A stretch of DNA of 64,000 nt from Sinorhizobium numidicum (GTDB taxonomy: Bacteria; Pseudomonadota; Alphaproteobacteria; Rhizobiales; Rhizobiaceae). The stretch lies in assembly GCF_029892045.1 (NCBI RefSeq), contig NZ_CP120369.1, positions 565,446 to 629,445 of the forward strand, written 5' to 3'. A model generated the notes under the pieces. It saw nothing but the letters and a program-made list of their open reading frames with translations. It did not search any database and had not been told where the DNA came from. The translations under genes were made by a program, and so were the position numbers. Below, one piece after another: positions 17,557 through 26,772 of this stretch; the stretch's first letter is position 1, and every line of letters starts with the position of its first letter.

Positions 17557-18904
17557 ATGGAACTCTTGCTGCATTCCGTCCTGCGCCGGATCATCAGAAT
17601 TGGCGAACTGCAGTAGAAGGCGGACCTACGGCAGCGCCGAGAGCATCGTGTTCATTCATATCAAAACGCGTGCTGCCGAACGCTCCCTATTCCTGAATCC
17701 GGAGTTGGCCGTTGGTGAGACATTCATGAACGGCGAACTGGAAGTTACCCAAGGGTCTATTTACGAACTTCTGGAACTCTTGTTCAAAAACACGCGGGTT
17801 TCCGATCTCGGTGGTTGGCCGGGCGCACTGCGGAAACTGAATTTCGCCTTGAGACGCGTCCATCAACTCAACACTTTGAGAAAGTCCCGCCAGAATGTGT
17901 CCCATCACTACAACCTGAATGGTGATCTGTATCGCCTGTTTCTCGACGAAGACAGCCAGTATTCGTGCGCCTATTTCGAACATCCGGCTGCCAGCCTGGA
18001 GGAAGCGCAGCTCGCCAAGAAGCGCCACATCGCCGCTAAGCTCCAGCTATCCCCCGACCATCGTGTGCTGGATATCGGCTCAGGATGGGGCGGCCTTGGT
18101 CTCTACATCAATTCAGTCATTGGCAGCGATGTGACCGGTGTCACGCTTTCCGAGGAGCAGCATGCCGTCTCGAATGCGCGGGCAGCCGAGACGAACAGCG
18201 CCGATAATGTAAAATTCTTGCTCAGGGACTACAGGGAAGTCGATGAAAGCTTTGATCGCATCGTTTCCGTCGGCATGTTCGAGCATGTCGGCGTTGGTCA
18301 TTTCGATGCGTTTTTTGCCAAGGCGCGGCGCCTGTTGAAGCCAGGTGGGTCTTTTGTCCTTCATTCGATCGGCCAGTTCGACGGTCCTTCGCATACCAAT
18401 CCATGGATCCAGAAGTACATTTTCCCTGGCGGATACATTCCCTCGCTGTCGGAAGTCTTCCCTGCGCTTGAGCGCCAGGGATTTGTGGTGTGCGATGTGG
18501 AAATACTGCGCTTGCACTACGCAGAAACTTTGAAGGCTTGGCGACAGCGTTTCCTGCAGCGCCGTGAGGACGCGGTCAGAAATCTATGACGAGCGGTTCG
18601 CGCGCATGTGGGAGTTCTATCTCGCCGCTTCCGAAACGGCGTTTCGTATCAGGGCCTGATGGTCTTTCAGTTACAGCTTTCGCTGGACCAAACTGCCGTA
18701 CCCCTCACACGCGATTATCTCGCGGAAGCGGAACAGGAGTTGAGACAGGCTGAGACTGAAATCGGTCTTTTGAAAGATTCCCGCGTCCCTCTCCAGCCGC
18801 GGGAAAGCATCTCGCCTATTTCGCTTGTTCCCGGAGGTCATACCGAGAAATTGGGCAGTGCCAGCTCCTCGGTATTGTGTCCGGTCCCGCGGGGGCGACT
18901 GTGA
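17557..18904 (+). pseudogene. cfa: Cyclopropane-fatty-acyl-phospholipid synthase, frameshifted
   Basis: A good start (ATG 17557 after TTGGAG) gives MELLLHSVLRRIIRIGELQ and then a stop; the protein continues in another frame from about 17615 with TYGSAESIVFIHIKTRAAE. The main block (to 18589) has the SAM-binding VLDIGSGWGGL, the HYN segment and GMFEHVG. Two more single-base slips follow: at about 18582, where the next frame continues EIYDERFARMWEFYLAASET, and near 18644, where it resumes with YQGLMVFQLQ. The enzyme methylenates membrane lipids during stress. Three small indels suggest decay or base-calling errors. Confidence 0.85.
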
Positions 18905-19022
18905 CTACGAAGGCGTCCTGCGGCCCGATGCCCCTCCCGGCGGACCGGCCTCGACCGGCCACCGACACGGCTCGTGAGGGGCAATGCCCGCACTATCCCA
19001 GGATTACAAGGAATCTGCATTC

Positions 19023-20061
19023 ATGAGCGTTTCAGGCCTGCCGTTCGACGATTTCCGTGCGCTGCTGCGCGATCTGCCGGGGCCGGATGCCCGGGCGCTG
19101 GTGGCCGCACGCGAGCGTGACGCGCAGCTGACGAAGCCGCCGGGCGCGCTCGGGCGCATCGAGGAAATCGCCTTCTGGCTGGCCGCCTGGACGGGCAGGG
19201 TGCCCGCTGTCAATCGGCCGTTGGTCGCGATCTTCGCGGGCAATCACGGTGTGGCGAAACAGGGAGTTACGCCTTTTCCGCCAGCAGTCACCCAGCAGAT
19301 GGTCGAGAACTTTGCCGCCGGCGGCGCGGCGATCAACCAGATCTGTGTCGCCTACGATCTCGGCTTGAAGGTCTTCGACCTGGCGCTCGACTATCCGACG
19401 GGCGACATCACAGAAGAGGCCGCCCTTTCCGAGCGCGACTGCGCGGCGACCATGGCCTTCGGCATGGAGGCGATTGCCGGCGGTAGTACGGACCTGCTGT
19501 GCATCGGCGAGATGGGGATCGGCAACACGACGATCGCGGCGGCGATCAACTATGCGCTCTACGGCGGCTCGGCGCGCGACTGGGTGGGGCCGGGAACCGG
19601 TTCCGAGGGCGAGATGCTGGAACGCAAGGTGGCTGCGGTCGAGCGCGCCGTGGAGCTGCACCGCGATCATCTGGACAATCATGCGCCGTCTCGGCGGCCG
19701 CGAGATTGCCGCGATGGCGGGCGCCATCCTTGCCGCGCGCGTCGAGAAGATCCCGGTCTTGATCGGCTATGTGGCGACGGCCGCAGGCGCGATCCTGCAG
19801 GCGGCCAATCCTTCGGCGCTCGACCACTGCCTGATCGGCCATGTCTCCGGCGAGCCGGGGCATCTCAAGGCGATCGAGAAGCTTGGCAAGACGCCGCTTC
19901 TGGCGCTCGGCATGCGGCTTGGCGAAGGCACGGGTGCGGCACTTGCGGCCGGCATCGTGAAGGCGGCTGCGGCCTGCCATTCCGGAATGGCGACGTTCTC
20001 GCAGGCGGCCGTCACCAACAAGACTGAGCGCTCTAGGAGATATTGGCGGCAGGTGACATAG
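19023..20061 (+). pseudogene. cobT: Nicotinate-nucleotide-dimethylbenzimidazole phosphoribosyltransferase, frameshifted
   Basis: CobT/CobU family enzyme that activates the lower ligand of cobalamin. The first frame carries LTKPPGALGRIEEIAFWLAA, FAGNHGVAKQGV and GEMGIGNTTIAAAI; near 19680 the frame shifts and continues RLGGREIAAMAGAILAA, LALGMRLGEGTGAALA and ACHSGMATF. The PVLIDGY motif has lost one codon (PVLIGY), and the usual short end (SNKD, stop) is shifted so that the ORF runs on to 20061. The ATG at 19023 follows AAGGAA. No B12 riboswitch motif was seen upstream. Confidence 0.85.
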
Positions 20062-20397
20062 CCTCTGGGCACTAAGCCACGGTAAGCCCCTATATCTCGA
20101 GACTTCTTGACGCGCTCGGGCTACCGCCGCCGGGTTCAGATCTCTTGACTGATCTCGCAGGCGATCATGAACCTCACGGATTCGGCGCGCTACCCTCTGC
20201 TGATCTGGGGAATGGCGGGCCGCCGCTTGCGAAGATCGCGGGGCAATCAGACCATTTCCAAGGCTTCCTCCGCCGTGCGTTCCGACCGTGACGTTGGATC
20301 CGAGTACGGGAAGATGATCGGCCGTTCGTTAATCTCTGTCATTGCTTCACAGGCTGGTTGAACGATTTCGGGACCGTGCTGAAGCCGATGATCGGCC
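20062..20397. other. Intergenic stretch without supportable genes
   Basis: No homology was recognised on either strand. It contains a repeated GATGATCGGCCGT (20313-20325 and again near 20388-20400), but I see no terminator, RNA or mobile-element end. Confidence 0.3.
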
Positions 20398-20617
20398 GTC
20401 TCGTTCCTGCACCTGCAGATCGGTTAGCAACAGGTGGCGCTGGAGGTCGCTGCCCACTTCATCGAGTTCTTGATGCAGGCGAGCAAATTGCAGTTCAAGG
20501 GAGTGCGAGGCCGGCGGCAGCGGGCCTTCTCCGGCGCTCGGTACTGCTGAAGGCGGAGCCCCTGTTCACTCGCGGATTGCGCAGCAACTTGCCGTCGGTA
20601 TCAGAAGGGGTGGGCAT
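20398..20617 (-). pseudogene. N-terminal remnant of a second NAD-malic enzyme
   Basis: From ATG 20617 (with AAGGAG upstream on this strand) the reading is MPTPSDTDGKLLRNPRVNRG and then SAFSSTER, followed by a slip and SLELQFARLHQELDEVGSDL, then QRHLLLTDLQVQ. This parallels the start of the intact malic enzyme at 14316 (LNKGTAFTVSERREF, LELQVARLNNELAELDSDLQ, RYLLLSDLQ). The rest of the gene is missing. It sits 35 bases after thrE and was probably the last gene of that operon. Confidence 0.75.
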
Positions 20618-20652
20618 GCAATCTCCTTGGGTCAGTTGGGAGGGGAATTGGG

Positions 20653-21942
20653 TCAGGGGTGGGACGAGCCTCTCGCCAGTGACCGGAAGCGCGCGAACAG
20701 CATGCGCGGCAGGATTAGGCCGAAGGTCATTGCCAGAATGATCAGGAAGGCTGTGGCCCCGTTGGTGACGATCCCTATCAGCAGATCCACCGGCGCGTGC
20801 GGCCCGATCGAGACCAACTCGACGAGGGAACTTGCGGCGCTGAACAGGAAGAAGCCCGGCATCATCGAGACGACCGCTGAGAAGGCGAGCGCGGCAAAGG
20901 GCAGGTGCAGACGATCGGCGACGGGCGTGACGATGATGCCGACCAGTATGCAGGCGACGAGTGTTCCGCTCGCGACGTGCGCGCCCGCGAGGGAAATCAG
21001 CGCCCAGCGCGCCGCGTGCGCCAGCATGCCGACCGCAATCGGGAACGGCAGCAGGCGCCACGGCATTGACAAGAAGGTCCCGAAGCCAGCGACGGCCACG
21101 CCGGCGGCGATCACGTCGGCGGCGAGCGGTACGGCCACGGATGGCCCGGCAGCCGGAAGGGTTGCGTCGCAGGCTGCGAGCCCAGCCAGCAGGCCGGCGC
21201 TGATCATCAGGACGATCAGCGCCGCATAAGCGAGGCGTGCGATTCCAAGCGCGATGCGAACGCGGGCGAGGTCGATCGCACCGTTGAGGATATGTGGGCC
21301 AGGCACCAGCACCATGCAGGGACAAAAGGCGACCAGCACCTGCGTCTCCGATAGCTGGAATTGCACAGCAGCAGCGCCTCCGACGCCGGCGATGACTGCC
21401 GCGCAAAACGGCTGGATAAGAGGGTTGTCACCGAGGCCAGCAAGCTCTCGACGGGCAAGCGCACCGATGCCAGCGCTCGCCGCGATCAGTAGCAAGCTCG
21501 CCGCGCTCAGCGCCCCGAAGATCACGCCAAGCGAAGCGGCGCCAACGGCCGCGAACAGCGCGAAGCGCAACGTCGATGCGGGCGGTCGTCGTCCAGCCGC
21601 TTCGAGCGCGGAATGTGCAGCTTCGGCAGACAGCGTCCCGTCGCAGACCCCATCCACGACCGTCATGACGGCCAGGACCTTGCCCATGTCGACGCCGAGC
21701 GGCATCGCCGCTACCATTTCGGAAAAGGGCGTGCCCTCGACCTGGAGCACGAGCTCACCCCAGTAGAGGTGCAGTGTCAGTGGCAGGCCGAGAGCGTGGC
21801 CAAGCCGCTCGACGGCGAGGACAACACGTTCGCTGGTCTGCCCGTTCTTGAAGAGAAGCTTGGCGGCCAACGCGACGGTGTCCAGCGCCGCGGCTCGCGT
21901 CAGGAGGGTGGGTTGTGATGCTGCTTCGACTATAGCGGTCAT
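20653..21942 (-). CDS. Threonine/serine exporter, ThrE family
   Basis: 429 residues. The soluble N-terminal region (VALAAKLLFKNGQTSERVVLAVERLG, then VVDGVCDGTLS) followed by about ten hydrophobic segments is the ThrE N- plus C-domain arrangement in one chain. Such inner-membrane proteins export threonine and serine using the proton motive force. The start ATG 21942 has GAAGGA at spacing 8; ATG 21951 is an alternative. It lies 5 bases after the FUSC pseudogene and downstream of poxB on the same strand, suggesting one transcript. Substrate is by family only. Confidence 0.82.
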   Translation of the reverse strand: MTAIVEAASQPTLLTRAAALDTVALAAKLLFKNGQTSERVVLAVERLGHALGLPLTLHLYWGELVLQVEGTPFSEMVAAMPLGVDMGKVLAVMTVVDGVCDGTLSAEAAHSALEAAGRRPPASTLRFALFAAVGAASLGVIFGALSAASLLLIAASAGIGALARRELAGLGDNPLIQPFCAAVIAGVGGAAAVQFQLSETQVLVAFCPCMVLVPGPHILNGAIDLARVRIALGIARLAYAALIVLMISAGLLAGLAACDATLPAAGPSVAVPLAADVIAAGVAVAGFGTFLSMPWRLLPFPIAVGMLAHAARWALISLAGAHVASGTLVACILVGIIVTPVADRLHLPFAALAFSAVVSMMPGFFLFSAASSLVELVSIGPHAPVDLLIGIVTNGATAFLIILAMTFGLILPRMLFARFRSLARGSSHP

Positions 21943-21947
21943 GACGA

Positions 21948-22405
21948 TCATCCTTCGATCCGGCGCGTTCCAATGCGTCTCTTGGGCCAGCCATAGGCGC
22001 GGCGGGCTTCCTGATGGCCGGGCTCGTCGCCAACGACCGCATCGACAAGTGTTTCGGCCACCCAGTGGAATACCCAGCCCACGAGGGCGCCGAGTATGAC
22101 CTCGCTGCCACGGTGCAGTGCGACGACGACGATCGGGACGGACGGCTGGACCGCAAGCAGGATAATCGGACAGGTCCATGGCGACCCGAAGTGCCGGGAA
22201 GTCACGCGCGAGCAGCGTGCCGAAGATGCGCCCCCCTGAGAGACGAATGCGTTTCGTGCAATCGCTCCTGGGAAACGATCATCGCCGACATTGCCGCCCG
22301 TACCGACTCGGTCAGCCCCAGAAACGACGCCAGTTCGTAAGCGGCTGTCGCGGCTGCGGAACAGCGGGCGATAAAAGCGAGCGCGCGTACGATTTTTTGT
22401 TCCAT
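21948..22405 (-). pseudogene. FUSC-family exporter, internally deleted and frameshifted
   Basis: The start MEQKIVRALAFIARCSAAAT and ESVRAAMSAMIVSQERLHET match small FUSC/aromatic-acid-exporter-like proteins. After HSSLRG the frame slips; the expected central membrane part is missing, since GTLL joins directly to ARDFPALRVAM; a second slip follows before TCPIILLAVQPSVPIVVVAL and ILGALVGWVFHWVAE. A hydrophobic block of the usual protein is therefore absent. The gene lies between poxB and thrE in the same orientation. Confidence 0.7.
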
Positions 22406-22439
22406 GACGTCATGCCTTATCGTTCAGCTTCTGCTGCAT

Positions 22440-24176
22440 TCAGCGCCAAAGATTGGTGCGGGCGAGATCGATGACCTCGTCGGCGCGCCCATTCATGATC
22501 GCCTTCACCATGTAGAGCGAAAAGCCTTTGGCCATTTCCGTCGTGATGGAGGGCGGCATTGCGAGCTCTGTCCGGTTGACGACGGCGTCGATGAGAACGG
22601 GGCCGTCATGGGCGAAGGCGGCGGCAATGCCGTCGTTTACCTCGGCCGGATCCTCGAGCCGGATGCCGCGGATGCCGATTGCCTCGGCCATTGCCGCGAA
22701 ATCCGGGTTCTTCAGTTCGGTGCCGAAATCGAGGAAGCCTGTGGACTTTTGCTCCAACTCGATGAAGCCGAGCGCACCGTTGTTGAAGACGACCACCTTC
22801 ACCGGCAAGTCGAGCTGCTTGAGGCTAATAAGGTCGCCCATCAGCATGGTGAAACCGCCATCGCCTGACAGCGAAACGATCTGCCGGCCGGGATGGCTCG
22901 CCTGGGCGCCGATTGCCTGCGCCATCGCGTTGGCCATCGAGCCATGCCAGAACGATCCGAGCAGCCGCCGCCGGCCATTCATCGCCAGATAGCGCGCGCC
23001 CCATACCGTGGGCAGGCCGACATCGCAGGTGAAGACGGCGTCACTTGCCGCCTGGTCGCTGATCGCCTTGGTGATCTGCTGCGGGTGGATAAGGCCCCTG
23101 CCCGGCTTGCCCTCCGCCGCCAGGCGGTCAAGCTCTGCCCGTGCCTGCGCATAGTGTCGCTGAGCCTTTGCAAGACGGCCGCCGTCATCCTTCTCATCTA
23201 GCAGCGGGAGCAGTTCATTAAGCGTTGCGCCGACGTCGCCAACAACGGCCAGGTCCACGGCGCAGCGCCTCCCGATCTGTTCCCCCCGGATATCGATCTG
23301 CGCGATGCGTACGCCCGCATCCTTGGGATAGAACTGACGGTATGGAAAATCCGTGCCGAGCATCAGCAGGACGTCGCAATCCAGCATGGCGTAGTAGCCC
23401 GACGAAAAGCCGATCAGCCCGGTCATTCCGACGTCATAAGGGTTGTCCCACTCGACGTGTTCCTTGCCGCGCATGCTGTGCACCATGGGGGCCTTGAGAC
23501 GTTCGCCGAGCGCAATCAGCGGCTCGTGCGCCCCTTCGCAGCCGGAGCCGCACAGGATCGTCACCCGCTGGACGGAGTTCAGCAACGAGGCTAGGTCTTC
23601 GATCGTGCTGCGCGCAGGCGTGACGACCGGCGGAGGCGGCAGCAGCGCCGCCGGTTTCGGTTGGGGAGCCGGTTCCGCTGCCTGCAGGGCAACGTCGCCG
23701 GGGATCACCACGACCGACACCCCGCGCTTGGTCACCGCCTCGCGAATTGCTGTTTCGAGCGTGCGGGGCATCTGGCGCGGGCTGGAGACCAGTTCGCAAT
23801 AGTGGCTGCATTCGCGGAAAAGGTTTTCCGGATGCGTCTCCTGGAAGTAACCCGATCCAATTTCCGCGGAGGGAATATGTGCAGCGATCGCCAGCACCGG
23901 CACACGCGAACGATGGCAATCGAAAAGGCCATTGATGAGATGCAGGTTGCCGGGTCCGCAGCTTCCGGCGCAGACGGCGAGAGTGCCCGTGAGGTGAGCC
24001 TCGGCGCCCGCCGCGAAGGCGGCGACTTCTTCATGCCGGACGTGGATCCAATCGATCTTGCCCTGCCGGCGGATGGCATCCGTCAAGCCGTTCAGGCTAT
24101 CGCCGACGATTCCGTAAATCCGCTTCACGCCTGATGTCGCGAGGGTCTCGGCGAATTGTTCTGCAACGGTCCGCAT
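22440..24176 (-). CDS. poxB: Pyruvate:quinone dehydrogenase-like thiamine-diphosphate enzyme
   Basis: 578 residues of the ThDP-dependent decarboxylase family. The N-terminal domain has [14 protein letters not shown] and [12 protein letters not shown] with the catalytic Glu and [14 protein letters not shown]; a central FAD/nucleotide-binding domain follows; the C-terminal domain has [12 protein letters not shown] with downstream VVFNNGALG, the ThDP-Mg motif. The terminal residues form the amphipathic tail region expected of PoxB. It would oxidise pyruvate to acetate and CO2 at the membrane. Start ATG 24176 has AAGGAG at spacing 9. It heads the poxB-FUSC-thrE-malic enzyme string and is divergent from a LysR regulator. 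Confidence 0.88.
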   Translation of the reverse strand: MRTVAEQFAETLATSGVKRIYGIVGDSLNGLTDAIRRQGKIDWIHVRHEEVAAFAAGAEAHLTGTLAVCAGSCGPGNLHLINGLFDCHRSRVPVLAIAAHIPSAEIGSGYFQETHPENLFRECSHYCELVSSPRQMPRTLETAIREAVTKRGVSVVVIPGDVALQAAEPAPQPKPAALLPPPPVVTPARSTIEDLASLLNSVQRVTILCGSGCEGAHEPLIALGERLKAPMVHSMRGKEHVEWDNPYDVGMTGLIGFSSGYYAMLDCDVLLMLGTDFPYRQFYPKDAGVRIAQIDIRGEQIGRRCAVDLAVVGDVGATLNELLPLLDEKDDGGRLAKAQRHYAQARAELDRLAAEGKPGRGLIHPQQITKAISDQAASDAVFTCDVGLPTVWGARYLAMNGRRRLLGSFWHGSMANAMAQAIGAQASHPGRQIVSLSGDGGFTMLMGDLISLKQLDLPVKVVVFNNGALGFIELEQKSTGFLDFGTELKNPDFAAMAEAIGIRGIRLEDPAEVNDGIAAAFAHDGPVLIDAVVNRTELAMPPSITTEMAKGFSLYMVKAIMNGRADEVIDLARTNLWR

Positions 24177-24302
24177 GATGTTTGCTCCTTTTCCGTGACG
24201 ACGGGGTGGCCGTTCTTCCATGAGAGGAATCTAGACGTTGGATGATCGTTGGTCCAATATATGGGTTGGTCAACTTTGATACTTTTCCGGTATGAGGCGA
24301 AA

Positions 24303-25199
24303 ATGGATCTGAGGCACCTTCGCTATTTCGTCGCCGTCGCTGAGGAACGGCATTTCACCCGAGCGGCCGACCGGCTGGGCATCAAGCAGCCGCCGCTGAG
24401 CCTGCAAATCCGCCAGCTCGAGCGGGAGCTGGGGATCCCGCTCTTTCGCCGTCTGACGCGCGGAGCGGAGCTCACGGAGGCCGGGGCGCTATTGCTCGAT
24501 GAAGCGCGCGGCATCCTGGAACAAGTCGAACGGATGAAGGCGAACGTCCAAAGCCGGGCGCGCGGCGAAACGGGTCGCGTACGCGTCGGTTTTGCGGGCG
24601 CAACCTATTTCCAACCTCTCATTCCCGGTCTTATCCAAGCTTATCGGAAACTCTATCCGGAGGTGCTGCTGACGCCGGCGCAGAGTAACACACCGAACCT
24701 CATCGAAGCATTGCGGAATGGCTCTCTTGACATCGCCTTCGTCCGGCCGCCCCTGAGCGATGGCGAAGGAATAACGCTGCTGCCGCTTATCGAAGAGCCG
24801 ATGCGAATAGTGCTGCCCGCCGATCATCGCCAGGCTGGCAGTGGTGCCCAATCGCTCGTCACGCTCGCACAAGAGATATTCATCCTATTTCCCCGCACCA
24901 TCGGCCCCGGTCTCTATGACAGCATTATCGCGAGTTGCCAGCGTGCCGGCTTTAGCCCGACGCTCGGACAGGAGGCGCCGCAGATCTCCTCTATCGTCCA
25001 TCTCGTCGCGGCGGGCTTCGGCGTGTCGGTTGTGCCACAATCTCTTGAGCAGATTCGGGCCGACGGCATCGTCTACCTTCCCATCGAGGGCGAGGCGCCG
25101 CGGGCGCCGATCAGCCTTGCGATCCGGAAGGACAATCGCTCGGCAACAGCCCGAAACTTCCTCATGCTGGCTCGGCAACAGGCCGGGGATGGAAGCTGA
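24303..25199 (+). CDS. LysR-family transcriptional regulator
   Basis: 298 residues. The winged helix-turn-helix at 1-60 (MDLRHLRYFVAVAEERHFTRAA, LSLQIRQLERELG, LTEAG) is textbook LysR, followed by a two-lobed effector domain (VGFAGATYFQPLIP, LDIAFVRPPL). Start ATG 24303 is where family homology begins. It is divergent from poxB across 126 bases, which contain the near-symmetric TTGGTCCAATATATGGGTTG (about 24250-24269), a possible operator. It likely controls the poxB operon and itself; the effector is unknown. Confidence 0.88.
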   Translation: MDLRHLRYFVAVAEERHFTRAADRLGIKQPPLSLQIRQLERELGIPLFRRLTRGAELTEAGALLLDEARGILEQVERMKANVQSRARGETGRVRVGFAGATYFQPLIPGLIQAYRKLYPEVLLTPAQSNTPNLIEALRNGSLDIAFVRPPLSDGEGITLLPLIEEPMRIVLPADHRQAGSGAQSLVTLAQEIFILFPRTIGPGLYDSIIASCQRAGFSPTLGQEAPQISSIVHLVAAGFGVSVVPQSLEQIRADGIVYLPIEGEAPRAPISLAIRKDNRSATARNFLMLARQQAGDGS

Positions 25200-25282
25200 T
25201 GTCTTGACCGTCGGCGCTGGAGCCGGTTCGGCTGTTAATCGGCGTCGAACTTTGGGTCAGACGTATTTTCGATGACGTTTGA

Positions 25283-25598
25283 TCACGACAGTCCGATAAG
25301 GCGGGCTTCGAGGAGATCAATTTTCGCCCGTCCGTACATTTGCCTTTTCACAAGCTTCAACTTGTTGATCTGACCCTCGACCTGGCCGCTTGACCATGAC
25401 AATTCGATGGCGTTGCGAACGGCATCGATGTCTTTGACAACGCCGTTCCCGAATGAGGCGACCAAACTCGATCTGGCATCGCCGATCCACGGGGCCAACT
25501 GACACATTTCTCGTACGGGTCATCGTCTGGAACCGGTCGAGCAAAGCTCTCGCCTCGGACAATGCCGGAACGCTCCTCTCGATATTTGCAACAATCAC
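25283..25598 (-). pseudogene. ISL3-family transposase, C-terminal remnant
   Basis: The end of the reading, ELSWSSGQVEGQINKLKLVK followed by RQMYGRAKIDLLEARLI, is the conserved ISL3 transposase C-terminus (W-S-x-G-Q-V-E-G with the last catalytic Glu). An upstream segment (RSVPALSEARALLDRFQTM) is in another frame, so a slip lies near 25505. No inverted repeats or N-terminal part were found. Confidence 0.8.
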
Positions 25599-25718
25599 GG
25601 CGGATATCGTTGAAAAACTCGGAGTTTGAGCATCCGCGACGCTCGGCGCGAGGTTTTCAGGGTGGGTGGGAAGAAGGCTCTGCCCCGGATACGGCCGGAG
25701 GCTCCAAGCCGCAGGCCA

Positions 25719-26260
25719 TTAGGTAGCCATGGCGGCGGTTGGCAGGCGTGGAGATCGCAGCTTTGCCAGCCTCCTGAGGTTTTGGGCTGTGGCGGCGAGC
25801 AGGAATTCGTCGCGTGCACCACATGGACCGCGCAGTCTCAACCTGGCCATCCGCAGGATGCGCTTGAGGTGAGCGAAGAGCATCTCGACCTTCTTGCGAC
25901 AATGCCGTGAACGCTCTTAATCGGGCGTGCCGGCAATGGCTCTGGCGACGTCACGGGCATCCTCATTGAGATCACGAGGGACTTTGCGAGCAACTGCATT
26001 CGGGCAGCAGCGCTGTTTGAGGTCGCAACCGTCGCAGTCTTTCTTGCTGGCCCGATAGAGCCGGGTGCCCGCACTGGTAATGCCGGATCGGGGTGTCGCG
26101 TAGGTGCGGCGGAACTGAACCAGCTCCTTGCCCGCCGGGCAGATGTAGCGATCTCCCTCGCCATCCCAATTGAAGTCGGCACGCGAGAACTTATCGGCAT
26201 CAGCAAACAGGGCGATAGTTACATTCGGCGCCTGCTTGTTATCGGCGCCACGGCGGTGAT
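25719..26260 (-). pseudogene. IS1182-type transposase remnant
   Basis: Minus-strand readings give ADFNWDGEGDRYICPAGKEL, CDGCDLKQRCCPNAVARKVP and RDLNEDARDVARAI, then after a slip and a gap KKVEMLFAHLKRILRMARLR and GARDEFLLAATAQNLRRLAK. This is the C-terminal half of an IS1182-type DDE transposase, with the Cys-rich insert and the KKVEMLFAHLK helix carrying the last acidic residue. The upstream half is unrecognisable. The stretch 26261-26772 between it and the next gene contains no gene I can support. Confidence 0.75.
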
Positions 26261-26772
26261 CCGTCGAGCACGGCAGGACAGTGCCAGCAAAAATTGGGCG
26301 GCCAAGCTGCTCACCCGCAAGCCGGCCCGGCTGGTCTCGGTGGCCCTGGCCAACAAGACAGCGCGTATTGCCTGGGCATTGCTGGCGCGCAACCACGCCT
26401 ATACCGCTCACGTTGGTGCTGCATAATCGAATCTTCCGTTTAGCAAACTCGAATAGGAACGCTGGACGGTAGGTAGCGAGGGGTGATGAGATGTGATGGC
26501 AAACCGGTCGAACCGGGGATTGGATACATCCGAGATTCTCAAGGCGCATCGAGCGCGCTAATTTGATTGGAACCCGATCCGCGGACTTCATCAGGGCCTG
26601 CGGCCATATGCGCCGCCTTGCGAAGGCCGGACACATGGCTTGCACCCGACCAGAGCGGCATCACAGATTTTCTCTCTTGCAACAAACGGCCGCTCCACAC
26701 ATGAGAATAGGCTTGGATTTTGGCACTTAATGTGAGAATCAGGCGGTCGAGATAATCGACGGTGTTTCTGCG

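Noticed and set aside
18840..19022. Possible cobalamin riboswitch before cobT
   Set aside because: The leader has GC-rich folds but no B12-box consensus was found.
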